Positions 10,936 through 23,689 of a stretch of DNA of 59,063 nucleotides are shown piece after piece. The number at the start of each line of letters is the position of its first letter. The first letter of the stretch is position 1. Made by a program: the position numbers and the translations under genes. Source of the stretch: an uncultured Pelagibacteraceae bacterium (GTDB lineage: Bacteria; Pseudomonadota; Alphaproteobacteria; Pelagibacterales; Pelagibacteraceae); assembly GCA_902539035.1 (NCBI GenBank), contig CACBHL010000003.1, positions 1-59,063 on the forward strand, in the 5' to 3' direction. Below the pieces are notes generated by a model. That model saw only the letters and a program-made list of their open reading frames with translations. It made no database searches and was not told the origin of the DNA.

Positions 10936-11796
10936 TTATTTCCAGCGATTGTGTGACCAAATCCAATTTTCAGGTTTTTTTAAAATCATCAACTCAAGTA
11001 TTTTATTTAGTTCATCGGTTATATGCTTAATAGAGACGTCATTTGAAAATAAAATAGGATCACTCACTGTAATTTTAAATTTAATATTTTTTGTCCGCTC
11101 AATAAAGACTGGGACGACTGGAATATTAAATTTTTTGACTAATTGTGCAGGCATAGTTGTAGTAAATGCCTTCTCATTAAAAAAATTAGACAAAATACCT
11201 TCTGATAATCTTTGATCTATCATAAGAGCAGTCGAAAAATTTTTTTTCTTCAAAACAATTAATTGTTTCAATCCACCAACCCCCTTTTTTATTTGGTATT
11301 TACAAATGTATTCTTTTCTAATGTTTTCCATAATTTTATTTAAAAAAATGTTATTCAATGGTCTATATATTGCAGATAATTTTATACCTACTTTTTCTAG
11401 GTACATTGCCATTAATTCAAAATTACTGAAATGCCCTGAAATAAAGACTACTTGTTGATTAGATTTTATAATTTTATTAATAATTTCCTGCCCCTCAACT
11501 TCTATCTTTGAAGAAAGTTTGCCAGATCTAAAATCTTTCATGAAAACATATTCAGCAAAAACCCTTCCATAATTATTCCACATTGATTGCTCTATTTTTT
11601 TTAATTTTTCAGGATTGGTTTTTGGAAATGCTCTTTTAATATTTTTATGGATTAGCTTTTGCGATCTAAATAAAGGTCCAATTTTTTCAAACGTTTTACC
11701 ACTTATTCTTGACGACAAGTTGGGTCCTAAAATTTTAAAAATAAGAAAAAAAACAGAAGCTAAAAGAAATTGTAATAAATATTTAATATATTTCAT
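10936..11796 (-). CDS. lpxL: lipid A biosynthesis lauroyl/acyl acyltransferase
   Basis: SGHFSNFELMAMYLEKVGIKLSAIYRPLNN; HtrB/LpxL family; next to lpxK. Confidence 0.85.
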   Translation of the reverse strand: MKYIKYLLQFLLASVFFLIFKILGPNLSSRISGKTFEKIGPLFRSQKLIHKNIKRAFPKTNPEKLKKIEQSMWNNYGRVFAEYVFMKDFRSGKLSSKIEVEGQEIINKIIKSNQQVVFISGHFSNFELMAMYLEKVGIKLSAIYRPLNNIFLNKIMENIRKEYICKYQIKKGVGGLKQLIVLKKKNFSTALMIDQRLSEGILSNFFNEKAFTTTMPAQLVKKFNIPVVPVFIERTKNIKFKITVSDPILFSNDVSIKHITDELNKILELMILKKPENWIWSHNRWK

Positions 11797-12725
11797 TTTA
11801 AAATTATAGAGTTAATTAATTTTTCTTCGTCTATTATTTTTAATTCAGATTTTAGTATTTTAATTTTTTCTGAATTAATATTTTCTAGTCTTTGATAATC
11901 CTTTTCTGTCGTAATTATCTCGCACTTCAATTTATCTGCTTCTTTTAAAATATTATTTATGTCTTTTTTCTTATAAGCATAATGATCTGGAAATTCTATT
12001 TCTTTTAAAATATTTAATCCATTATTTTTAATCATAGATACAAATGTTTTATGATTACCAATTCCTGAAAATACTAAATATTTTTTATTTATCTTAAAAT
12101 TTTCTAAATTTGTTGGCACATATTTGCCTATATGAATAGTGATATTTGAATTTATTTTTAGTATTTCTCTTTTAAGATTTTCAATATCTTCTAAATTTCC
12201 GTTTAAAAATAAATGATTGTATTTTTTTAAATTACCAATTTTTTCTCTCAATGGACCTGATGGAATTGTCATTCCATTCCCTATCCAATTAATATTATTA
12301 AAGCAGACAAAACTTAAATCAAAAATAATAGTTTGATCTTGAAGACCATCATCTAAAATCGCATAATCATAATTTTCTTTTTCAGCTTGCTTGATAGCAT
12401 CAATTCTCTTGGATGATAAAAATAGTTTACCATTATTCTGCAAAATTTTCTGCTCATCTAACTGATTTTTATAATATTTTTTTACAAAACATGATTTTAA
12501 ATTTCTCTCTCTTAAAATATTATTTATTGAAATACTTAATGAGGTTTTTCCTGTACCTCCTATATAAATATTACCCACACAAATTGTTTTAATTTTAAAC
12601 TTTTTTTTGCTAGGCCTGTTGAATATAAAATTTATTAAAATAATCGTTAGTGATATTGGATATATTAGATATGCAAAAATATTTGGTGTTTTATAGTCCC
12701 AAAACTTAGGTTTTTTTAAATTCAT
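11793..12725 (-). CDS. lpxK: tetraacyldisaccharide 4'-kinase
   Basis: KTICVGNIYIGGTGKTSL, ILDDGLQDQTI, PSGPLRE. Confidence 0.93.
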   Translation of the reverse strand: MNLKKPKFWDYKTPNIFAYLIYPISLTIILINFIFNRPSKKKFKIKTICVGNIYIGGTGKTSLSISINNILRERNLKSCFVKKYYKNQLDEQKILQNNGKLFLSSKRIDAIKQAEKENYDYAILDDGLQDQTIIFDLSFVCFNNINWIGNGMTIPSGPLREKIGNLKKYNHLFLNGNLEDIENLKREILKINSNITIHIGKYVPTNLENFKINKKYLVFSGIGNHKTFVSMIKNNGLNILKEIEFPDHYAYKKKDINNILKEADKLKCEIITTEKDYQRLENINSEKIKILKSELKIIDEEKLINSIILK

Positions 12726-13956
12726 CAAAAATAATGTTATCTAGTTCTTTTATAGTTTTTTTTAAAATATTTTCTCCAATATTCTTAATTCTATAACCGA
12801 TAATTTTATTTTTTTTAAATATTATAGAAGATGCTAGTTGTTTTGATGTAAAGATTTTTTTTGATATTCTATAATTCTTTAGTAATTTATATACATCTTT
12901 AAAGTTGTCTATGTTTGGACCATGTAATATTTTTGCTCCAAATCTTGCTGCTTCCAAAGGATTTTGCCCACCTCTTTTAATAATTGAACCCCCTAGAAAA
13001 ACTGTAGAAGCAATTTTATGAAATTTTTTTGTTTCACCGAATGTATCTACAATATATATGTCAGTGTTTTTTAAACTTTTTAATCTTGAACTATGATAAG
13101 AAACAGTAAGATCAAGTTTTTTCATCTTATTAATTATATCCTTTGACCTATCAACGTGCCTTGGAATTATAATTGTAATTAAATTTTTTATTTTTTTCTT
13201 AAGCTCAATGTGTGCTTTTGCACAAAATAATTCTTCATTTTCATGAGTACTGGACGCAATCCATATTTGTTTTCCTTTAAATTCATTTTTTAATTTATCA
13301 TCTATTCTTTCCAAATTCTCATCGTAATTTTCAGCAAATTTTATATTTCCTATATATTTTATTTTATTAATTTTAAGTTTTTTTAAATAATTCTTTGTCT
13401 CGAAATTTTGAGGATAAGCTATGGTGATATTTTTGAAAATAGATTTGCTAAAATTTTTAAATACCATCCACCTATTAAATGTTTTTTTGGTTAATCTTGC
13501 ATTTAGTAAGATTAATGGGATTTTTTGTTTTTTAATATTTTTAAACATACATGGCCAAATTTCTGAGTCTATAAAAATAGCTACAGATGGCTTCCAAAAT
13601 TCTAAAAATTTCTTTGTAAAAAAAAAATTATCAATTGGATAAAATTGATGAATTGTTTTTTTTAAGTTTAAATTTTTTATAACTTTCGAAGAACTTAATG
13701 TACTAGATGTAATAAGTATCTGCTTAACATTCTTATTTTTTTCATATTTTTTTACAAGTGGAATAATACTTAGTATTTCACCAACACTTGCACCATGGAA
13801 CCATATAAGTTTTCCTTTAATTCTTTTTTTTGAAGCAAAACTAAATTTTTCAGTAAATCTTTTTTTGTCCTCTTTATTCTTAAAAAGCCTGAATAATATT
13901 ACAACTGGAGACAATATTAAAATTAAAAAAATAATTATTTGGTAAAAAAAAAACAT
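12706..13956 (-). CDS. waaA: 3-deoxy-D-manno-octulosonic acid transferase (KDO transferase)
   Basis: LIWFHGASVGEILSIIPL, FIDSEIWP, LLNARLT, FLGGSIIKRGGQNPLEAA. Confidence 0.93.
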   Translation of the reverse strand: MFFFYQIIIFLILILSPVVILFRLFKNKEDKKRFTEKFSFASKKRIKGKLIWFHGASVGEILSIIPLVKKYEKNKNVKQILITSSTLSSSKVIKNLNLKKTIHQFYPIDNFFFTKKFLEFWKPSVAIFIDSEIWPCMFKNIKKQKIPLILLNARLTKKTFNRWMVFKNFSKSIFKNITIAYPQNFETKNYLKKLKINKIKYIGNIKFAENYDENLERIDDKLKNEFKGKQIWIASSTHENEELFCAKAHIELKKKIKNLITIIIPRHVDRSKDIINKMKKLDLTVSYHSSRLKSLKNTDIYIVDTFGETKKFHKIASTVFLGGSIIKRGGQNPLEAARFGAKILHGPNIDNFKDVYKLLKNYRISKKIFTSKQLASSIIFKKNKIIGYRIKNIGENILKKTIKELDNIIFDEFKKT

Positions 13957-13958
13957 TT

Positions 13959-15695
13959 TTATTTTTGTATCTGTTTTTCATAAAAACTTCTATATAGCTC
14001 AGAATTATTCATGAGCTCATTATGATTTCCTTCACCTATTATATTTCCATTATCTATTATATATATTTTGTTAGAATTTAAAATTGTCGACAAACGATGT
14101 GCTATTACTACTGTTGTTTTATCTTTGGTTAAAATTTTCAAAGCTTCTTGAATTTTAGTCTCAGTCTCCGAGTCCAAAGACGAGGTTGCTTCATCCAATA
14201 GAATTATTGAGCTTTTTTTCATCATTGCTCTGGCAATAGATAACCTTTGCTTTTCTCCACCTGATAATCTGACACCATTTTCACCGATTAATGTCTCATA
14301 TTTATCTGGAAGTTTATCAATAAATTCCTCACAAAATGATAATTTTGCAGCTTTAAATACCTCCTCGTCCGTTGCATCTTCCTTAGCGTATTTAATATTA
14401 TTTTTAATAGTATCGTCAAACAAAGTTGTTTCTTGACTAACCATTGAAATTTGTGATCTTAATGATGCGATGGTCGCTTCGTATATGGATTTATCATCAA
14501 TAATAATATCACCTGACTGCAAATCATAAAATCTTGGAATTAAATTCATTATAGTAGACTTCCCTGATCCGCTATGACCAACTAAAGAAGTCATTTTTCC
14601 ACCTTTAAATTCCAAATTTATGGCATTAAGAGTCTTACCTTCTTCAATATCGTATGCAAAATTAGCATCAATGAATTTGATATTAGAATTTTTTATTTCA
14701 ATTGGCTTAGCATTTACAGCATCATTAATATTATTTTTTTGATCTATAATTGGAAGAATTCTTGATGCCGCAGAAAGACCCTGATTCAAAACCATTGTGA
14801 GTGTAGATAGAGATCTTACTGGTTGATATGCTAACATCATAGCAGCAAGAAAAGAAAAGAAGTTGTTAATTTCAAGTTCTCCTTTGGACATTAATATGCC
14901 AGAGTAAAAAATTAAAATTGCAATCATTATTCCCGTCAAAGTTTCCATTATCGGGGACATCCTCACAAAAACGGTTTGTATTTTTTGATTTTTTTCTTTT
15001 AAGTCTGTCAAATAATTGTTGGCACGTTTTTTTTCAAACTCTTCTTTTTGGAAAATTTTAATTAATTTATGGTTTTTAAATAACTCAACCAAATAAGTTG
15101 TTAAGAAACCAGATTTTTGCTGTGCTTCGGTTGTAACTTTACCAATTCTCTTACCTAAAGTTTTTGCAAAGGTACTTGCCAATGGTATCATCACAATTGA
15201 TATTAGAGCTAATTTCCAATTCTGTAAAAACATTACAAATAACAAGCAAATTAATGTTAATGAGTCTTTAAATAAAGCTAGTATTGCTGTACTTAGTAAA
15301 TTTGTAATATGTGTTACATCATATGTAAGGTTGGAAATAAATTTACCTGAATGTTTTTTATCAATTATTTGTGTATCTGTTCCTACCAAATTATCAACCA
15401 TATCATACTGAAGCTTTTTCTTTATTGACTCTCCAACACCAATCATGGTTGCTTTAGCGAAATATAAAGATAGACCTTTTGTGGCAAAAGCAATTATTAT
15501 CATTAGTGGAATAAAAATTAGCAGCGATTGATCTTTCTCGATAAATAGTTTTTTTATCGCCGGGTCCAAAAGCCATGCTATTCCAGAAGTGCTTCCTGCA
15601 ACTAATATAGAAAAGAAACCTGATAAAATTATTTTATCTAAATATTTTTTTGAATAATCTTCATATAATCTTTTATATATCCCAGTTTTATTCAT
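13959..15695 (-). CDS. msbA: lipid A export ABC transporter, fused TM-ATPase (MsbA-like)
   Basis: N-terminal TM domain; Walker A VGHSGSGKST, signature LSGGEKQRLSIARA, IILLDEATSSLDSE; LPS gene neighbourhood. Confidence 0.88.
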   Translation of the reverse strand: MNKTGIYKRLYEDYSKKYLDKIILSGFFSILVAGSTSGIAWLLDPAIKKLFIEKDQSLLIFIPLMIIIAFATKGLSLYFAKATMIGVGESIKKKLQYDMVDNLVGTDTQIIDKKHSGKFISNLTYDVTHITNLLSTAILALFKDSLTLICLLFVMFLQNWKLALISIVMIPLASTFAKTLGKRIGKVTTEAQQKSGFLTTYLVELFKNHKLIKIFQKEEFEKKRANNYLTDLKEKNQKIQTVFVRMSPIMETLTGIMIAILIFYSGILMSKGELEINNFFSFLAAMMLAYQPVRSLSTLTMVLNQGLSAASRILPIIDQKNNINDAVNAKPIEIKNSNIKFIDANFAYDIEEGKTLNAINLEFKGGKMTSLVGHSGSGKSTIMNLIPRFYDLQSGDIIIDDKSIYEATIASLRSQISMVSQETTLFDDTIKNNIKYAKEDATDEEVFKAAKLSFCEEFIDKLPDKYETLIGENGVRLSGGEKQRLSIARAMMKKSSIILLDEATSSLDSETETKIQEALKILTKDKTTVVIAHRLSTILNSNKIYIIDNGNIIGEGNHNELMNNSELYRSFYEKQIQK

Positions 15696-16561
15696 TATAA
15701 ATTTTTTACAATAAAAATATTAAGAAAAACTATTAATCCAAAAAAATTATTACTTTTAAATACTTTTAAACAACTTGAAGGATCATTTAAATTGAAAGTT
15801 TTAATTTGATAAATAAACAAATGAACAAAAGGAATTAAAGTTAACAAGTAATAACTATTATGCATTTGCATTTTATATCCGCCAAAAATGAGTAAAATTA
15901 ATACAAAAGCATAACATATGAATAAAAACTTTTTTTCTTTACCTTTAAATTTTATTGAAGTTGATTTTAATCCTATTATTTCATCATCTTTGATGTCTTG
16001 ATACCCATAAATAGTGTCATAGCCCAGTGTCCAAAATATGGCTCCTAAATAAAAAATCATTGGCACAATACTTATTTCTCCTCTAATTGCTGTCCAACCA
16101 AGAATTAAACCATAATTAAAAGTGATACCTAAAAATAATTGCGGCCAATAAGTGAACCGTTTCATTAAAGGATAGGTAAAAGCAAGAGGCATAGAGCCGA
16201 GGGCAAGAATTATAGTAAATAAATTAAAATTTAGCAAAACAAAGAGTGCCAACAAACAGAGTATGAAAGCATATAAAATAGCAATCTTAATTGAAATTTT
16301 GCCAGAGGCAATAGGACGATTTTTAGTACGTAATACTTTTGAATCAAATTCTTTATCCAAGATGTCGTTCACTATACACCCTGCCGACCTCATAAATACC
16401 GAACCTAAAAAAAAGAGAATTAAGTAAAAAAAATAATTATTTAAATTGGATGAAAAATCATATGCCAAAGTTAATCCCCAAGCACATGGCCAGAATAAAA
16501 GCATAAAACCAATTGGTTTTTTTAATCGTATAAGTTCGATAAATAAGTTTAATTGGTTCAT
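15695..16561 (-). CDS. ubiA: 4-hydroxybenzoate octaprenyltransferase
   Basis: RLKKPIGFMLLFWPCAWGL, NDILDKEFDSKVLRTKNRPIASG, DTIYGYQDIKDDEIIGLKST. Confidence 0.94.
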   Translation of the reverse strand: MNQLNLFIELIRLKKPIGFMLLFWPCAWGLTLAYDFSSNLNNYFFYLILFFLGSVFMRSAGCIVNDILDKEFDSKVLRTKNRPIASGKISIKIAILYAFILCLLALFVLLNFNLFTIILALGSMPLAFTYPLMKRFTYWPQLFLGITFNYGLILGWTAIRGEISIVPMIFYLGAIFWTLGYDTIYGYQDIKDDEIIGLKSTSIKFKGKEKKFLFICYAFVLILLIFGGYKMQMHNSYYLLTLIPFVHLFIYQIKTFNLNDPSSCLKVFKSNNFFGLIVFLNIFIVKNL

Positions 16562-16610
16562 AATTTACTTGTAAATAACAAAGCCTAGTTTCATAATCAA
16601 ATTGATTCGT

Positions 16611-17012
16611 ATGAATATAGATTATACCGTTACAGCATTAATGTTTCCCGCGATACCTCTGTTAATGGGTGTTTATAGTAACAGGTTTCATACCTTAAGT
16701 GCTCTTATTAGAAAAATTCATGATGCTCATGTCTTTGAAAAACACACCCCACCTGAATGGAAAGCTCAATTTATTAATCTTAACAAAAGAATAAGCCTCT
16801 TAAAATTTTCAATGGTATTTGCTGCCTTTGGCTTTTTATTTAACATGTTAACTGTTTTTGGATTATATTTAAGTGAAATATTTATAGCCAGAATTATTTT
16901 TGGATCATGTTGTTTATCAATGATTGTATCTATAATTTTTTTTATAGTTGAAATTCAAGTCTCCACTAATGCTCTAAAACTTCATATGTCTGATATGGAT
17001 ATATATGAATAA
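16611..17012 (+). CDS. DUF2721-like membrane protein
   Basis: MNIDYTVTALMFPAIPLLMGVYSNRFHTLSALIRKIHD; multiple TM segments; ATG at 16611 preferred over TTG at 16602. Confidence 0.6.
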   Translation: MNIDYTVTALMFPAIPLLMGVYSNRFHTLSALIRKIHDAHVFEKHTPPEWKAQFINLNKRISLLKFSMVFAAFGFLFNMLTVFGLYLSEIFIARIIFGSCCLSMIVSIIFFIVEIQVSTNALKLHMSDMDIYE

Positions 17013-17021
17013 AATATTTAG

Positions 17022-17993
17022 TTAAGGTATTATAACAGCTGGCCCAGTAAGCAATCTGCCCTCTAAATCCTCGTGAGCTTGTTTAACCTCATCAAGTGAA
17101 TATTTTTTTGAAATTTCTATTTTAAACTTACCAGAAAGAACAGCATCGAAAACTTTTTTAGCCGATTCTAATAATTCTTCTCTCTCAATAGTGTAATGAG
17201 CAATGGAAGGTCGTGTAAAAAACAAACCCTTAGCATTAATATGTTTTTTTACATCAATAGTATCAACATAACCGGAAGCATTACCAAAAGCTACCATCAT
17301 GCCTCTAATTTTAAGCACTTCAATTGAACCTTCAAAAGTTTTTAAACCCACACCATCATACACAACGTCAATTCCATTTTTTCCATTAATTTTTTCAACT
17401 TCCTCTACGAAGTTTTTATCGGTGTAGTTTATTACATGATGACAACCATTTTTCTTTGCTATTTCTTCCTTTTCTTTAGAACCAACAGTACCAATGATTT
17501 CTGCACCAATTGAATTCGCCCATGGACATAAAATTTGACCTAGCGCCCCAGCTGCTGCATGATAAAGAACTTTGTCTCCTTTTTTTAAGGGATAAGCTCT
17601 ATGTAATAAATATTCTGCAGTAATTCCTTTTAATGTGACGCATGATGCTACCTCATCCGAAACTCCATCTGGAACTGGAACTAGTTTATTTTCTGGCATA
17701 ATATGTTTTTCTGAATATGCACCAATAGGCATAGAAGCATGGGAAACTCTATCTCCTACTTTAAATAATTTAACCTCAGGACCTACTTCTTCAATCACAC
17801 CGCAGGCTTCAAGGCCAATTCCGCTCGGAAGTGGAATAGGATAGAGCCCAGTTCGGTGATAAGTATCTATATAATTTATTCCAATGGATAAGTTTTTAAT
17901 TAAAACTTCATTAGATTGAGGTTTGCCAATTTCAACGTTTTCAACTTTCAGTACATCAGGACTTCCAAATTTTTCTATTTTTACAGTTTTCAT
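17022..17993 (-). CDS. NADPH:quinone reductase, zinc-independent MDR family
   Basis: LIKNLSIGINYIDTYHRTGLYP, GLEACGVIEEVG, AAAGALGQILCPWA. Confidence 0.88.
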   Translation of the reverse strand: MKTVKIEKFGSPDVLKVENVEIGKPQSNEVLIKNLSIGINYIDTYHRTGLYPIPLPSGIGLEACGVIEEVGPEVKLFKVGDRVSHASMPIGAYSEKHIMPENKLVPVPDGVSDEVASCVTLKGITAEYLLHRAYPLKKGDKVLYHAAAGALGQILCPWANSIGAEIIGTVGSKEKEEIAKKNGCHHVINYTDKNFVEEVEKINGKNGIDVVYDGVGLKTFEGSIEVLKIRGMMVAFGNASGYVDTIDVKKHINAKGLFFTRPSIAHYTIEREELLESAKKVFDAVLSGKFKIEISKKYSLDEVKQAHEDLEGRLLTGPAVIIP

Positions 17994-17996
17994 AAT

Positions 17997-18833
17997 TTAT
18001 TTTACAAATGTACCACTATGATAATCCTGAACTGCTTGCAAGATTTCTGCTTTAGTATTCATTACAAATGGACCACCTCTTGCTATTTCCTCATTAATAG
18101 GCTTGCCAGAAACCATCAAGAACTTAGCATTTGATTTAGCTTTCACTGTTAAATCTTCACCTCGAGTTAAAAGTATTAAAGTACTATCTTTAACATCATC
18201 GTGTTTATTTTTTCCAATTTCAATTTCACCATTTATTAGATAAATAAAAGTGTTATGAGTTGAAGGTAATTTATAGCTAAATAATTTATCTTTAGTCAGC
18301 TCAATATCAAAATAGATTGGCTCAACATTATGACCTTTAACAGGGCCTTCAGCATTCTCAAAATTTCCAGCTATAACTTTAACCTGTTTCTCTTTATCTT
18401 TGTGAACACTCATTCTATCTGAATCTATGTAAATATATTCAGGCTTACTCATCTTTAATTTAGCAGGCATATTAATCCATAATTGAAATCCATGAAGTTT
18501 ACCTTCTTTCATTGCGGGCATTTCAGAATGAATTATTCCACTTCCGGTTTTCATCCATTGAACATCTCCAGCTGTCATTCTTCCTTCACCCCCAGTGCTA
18601 TCTTTATGCTCAAAATCTCCGGCTAACATATAGGTTACTGTTTCAATTCCTCGATGAGGATGGGGTGGAAAACCAGCAATGTAATCCTCACTATTCTCTG
18701 ATCCAAACTCATCTAACATCAAAAATGGATCAAAATAATTTGGTTCTACACCAATACTTCTTTTTAATTTAACTCCCGCACCATCAGATGCAAGGATAGG
18801 GTCAATAATTTTACTGATTTCAATGTTTTTCAT
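17997..18833 (-). CDS. pirin family protein
   Basis: FDPFLMLDEFGSENSEDYIAGFPPHPHRGIETVTYMLAGDFEHKDSTGGEGRMTAGDVQWMKTGSGIIHSEMP. Confidence 0.94.
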   Translation of the reverse strand: MKNIEISKIIDPILASDGAGVKLKRSIGVEPNYFDPFLMLDEFGSENSEDYIAGFPPHPHRGIETVTYMLAGDFEHKDSTGGEGRMTAGDVQWMKTGSGIIHSEMPAMKEGKLHGFQLWINMPAKLKMSKPEYIYIDSDRMSVHKDKEKQVKVIAGNFENAEGPVKGHNVEPIYFDIELTKDKLFSYKLPSTHNTFIYLINGEIEIGKNKHDDVKDSTLILLTRGEDLTVKAKSNAKFLMVSGKPINEEIARGGPFVMNTKAEILQAVQDYHSGTFVK

Positions 18834-18854
18834 TTTTAACGATATAAGAATTTA

Positions 18855-19517
18855 TTAGAGTATATCAAGTAACTCTCCAAGTTGTTTAATCTGATGTTTA
18901 GGCGAATAGTCAAGTTTATCAAAAATATTGTTATTTCTATTTACCCAAATAGAATTGTATCCATAATTTCCACCACCTGATACATCCCAAGTGTTAGCAC
19001 TTAAAAAAGCAACTTCATTTTTTTGAATATTATATTTTTTAATTGGTATATCGTAAACTTTAGAGTCTGGTTTATAAATACTTACTTCTTCTATTGAAAA
19101 AAGATCATCAAATAAATTATCTAAATTATTACTTTGAACTAATTGATTAAGAAGGGTAGGTGTACCATTTGAAAGAACAGCAAGTTTTAAATCTTTTTCT
19201 TTAAGTGATTTTAGAACTGCAGGCACTTCCTTAAATGGTGAAAGAATTTTATAAAGATCTAATAACTCGTTTCTCAATGAAGAATCTATTTCATAACTTT
19301 TCATAGATTTATCTAAACTATCTTCAGTTACTTGCCAAAAATCTTTATGTCTTTTCATTAAACTTCTAAGCCAAGTATATTCTAGCTGAGTAGTTCTCCA
19401 GTAATTTGCAAAACCTTCCCACTTATCACCAATTTTATCTTTGCATTTCTCAGCAGCTGAATTCACATCAAATAAAGTGCCATATGCATCAAAAATTATT
19501 GCTTTAATATTTTTCAT
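18855..19517 (-). CDS. (S)-2-haloacid dehalogenase-like HAD hydrolase (type II)
   Basis: IIFDAYGTLFDVNS, YRTTQLEYTWLRSLM-like WRTTQLEYTWLRSLM, LAVLSNGTP, FLSANTWDVSGG. Confidence 0.86.
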   Translation of the reverse strand: MKNIKAIIFDAYGTLFDVNSAAEKCKDKIGDKWEGFANYWRTTQLEYTWLRSLMKRHKDFWQVTEDSLDKSMKSYEIDSSLRNELLDLYKILSPFKEVPAVLKSLKEKDLKLAVLSNGTPTLLNQLVQSNNLDNLFDDLFSIEEVSIYKPDSKVYDIPIKKYNIQKNEVAFLSANTWDVSGGGNYGYNSIWVNRNNNIFDKLDYSPKHQIKQLGELLDIL

Positions 19518-19533
19518 AAACTAATTTATCTAT

Positions 19534-20235
19534 ATGAGTAACATTAGATTATTTTTTCCAAAAAGTTTATCACTTAATTTAACTACCACACTTGATAAAT
19601 CACAATCTCATTATGTAAGTAAGGTTATGAGAATTAAAGAAAATGAAGTTTTCTCTTTATTTAATATTAGTGGTGAGTGGGAGGCAAAAATTTTAGGTAT
19701 TTCAAAAAGTATTGTTGAGTTTAATGTTACAAAACAATTAAGACAAAAAGAGAATTTTAAAGAGCTATGGTTAGCTTTTTCACCTATCAAATCTAATTAC
19801 TTTAATTTCATGATCCAAAAAGCCACCGAGTTAGGAGTTACAAAGTTTTTGCCTGTTATTTTTGATCGAACAATTGTTAGGAAGATAAATAAAGAAAGAT
19901 TAGAAAAAGTTATTATAGAAGCAGCAGAACAATCTAATAGAATTCAGGTTCCTGATATTGAAGACCCGCAAAATCTTAGAGATTTTTTGGATAAGAGTGA
20001 TGTAGATTTGATTTTCACAGATCTTAATTCAAATAATAATAAAGTAGATTTAAAAAAACTTACTAACAAGCCAACCTGTATCGTTGTAGGTCCTGAAGGA
20101 GACTTTTCTGAGAGTGAAAGAGACGAGATTCTTTCATACAGAGGTGTTCAGGCTATAAAAATTAATGAAAACATCCTAAGATCTGAAACAGCTGTAATTT
20201 CTGCCATATCGATCATAAATTACGCCATTAATTGA
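19534..20235 (+). CDS. rsmE: 16S rRNA (uracil1498-N3)-methyltransferase
   Basis: KATELGVTKFLPV, EAAEQSNRIQVP, VVGPEGDFSESE, NILRSETAVISAISI. Confidence 0.93.
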   Translation: MSNIRLFFPKSLSLNLTTTLDKSQSHYVSKVMRIKENEVFSLFNISGEWEAKILGISKSIVEFNVTKQLRQKENFKELWLAFSPIKSNYFNFMIQKATELGVTKFLPVIFDRTIVRKINKERLEKVIIEAAEQSNRIQVPDIEDPQNLRDFLDKSDVDLIFTDLNSNNNKVDLKKLTNKPTCIVVGPEGDFSESERDEILSYRGVQAIKINENILRSETAVISAISIINYAIN

Positions 20236-20295
20236 TATTTTGTCGCGAAAAGTAAAGTGTAATTTTTCTAAAGAGGATTTATATAGTGTCTAAAA

Positions 20296-22745
<2,450 letters not shown>

Positions 22746-22777
22746 GTATTAATTTAGATTTTTTAAACATAAAATTA

Positions 22778-23689
22778 ATGATCAAGTCTAAATTAAAAAA
22801 TAGAAATTTAAGTCAAGAAGACGTATTTAATTTATCTGAATTATTTAAACTAATGAAGCCAAGAGTGATGTCATTAGTTATCTTTACTTGTGCTGTAGGC
22901 TTATTGATGGCACCAAATATTATTCCTACAAAAGATGCAATCATTGGTATTATTTTAGTTTCAATAGGTGCAGGAGCGGCAGGTGCACTTAACATGTGGT
23001 ACGAATCTGATTTAGATGCTCTTATGTCTAGGACTTGTTTAAGGCCTATACCAACTGGAAAAGTAAATAAAAATCAGGCATTAGTATTTGGTATTACCTT
23101 ATCAATATTTTCTGTAATAGCATTAGACTATTTTGCTAATAGAATATCTGCTGGCTTATTGTTATCTACGATCTTGTTTTATGTTTTCGTCTATACAATC
23201 TGGCTGAAGAGAAAAACTCCACAAAATATAGTAATTGGAGGTGCTGCTGGCGCTTTGCCACCAGTAATTGGTTGGACAATTGCTACTAATTCACTTTCAT
23301 TAGAGCCAATAACATTTTTTCTAATAATTTTTTTTTGGACACCATCTCATTTCTGGGCTTTAAGCTTATATAAATCTGATGATTATAAAAGAGCAAAAAT
23401 TCCAATGTTACCATTAACCAACGGAGTAGAAAGTACAAAATTAAATATATTAATTTATTCATTGTTGATGTTACCAGTAATTATCTTGCCGTATGCTATT
23501 GGCTTTGTTAGTCTAGTTTTTTTACTACCATCTTTAGTTTTAACACTTTACTATAACTTTCTATGTTTGGAACTTTACAAATTTAAGAAAAATAAATTCA
23601 ACTCAAAGAAAGCAAAAACTATTTTTGGATATTCAATTTTATATTTATTTTTGATATTCGTTCTTTTTTTGATCGATAAAATTTTATGA
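22778..23689 (+). CDS. ctaB: protoheme IX farnesyltransferase (heme O synthase)
   Basis: LFKLMKPRVMSLVIFT, NMWYESDLDALMSRTCLRPIPTGK, WTPSHFWALSLY. Confidence 0.95.
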   Translation: MIKSKLKNRNLSQEDVFNLSELFKLMKPRVMSLVIFTCAVGLLMAPNIIPTKDAIIGIILVSIGAGAAGALNMWYESDLDALMSRTCLRPIPTGKVNKNQALVFGITLSIFSVIALDYFANRISAGLLLSTILFYVFVYTIWLKRKTPQNIVIGGAAGALPPVIGWTIATNSLSLEPITFFLIIFFWTPSHFWALSLYKSDDYKRAKIPMLPLTNGVESTKLNILIYSLLMLPVIILPYAIGFVSLVFLLPSLVLTLYYNFLCLELYKFKKNKFNSKKAKTIFGYSILYLFLIFVLFLIDKIL

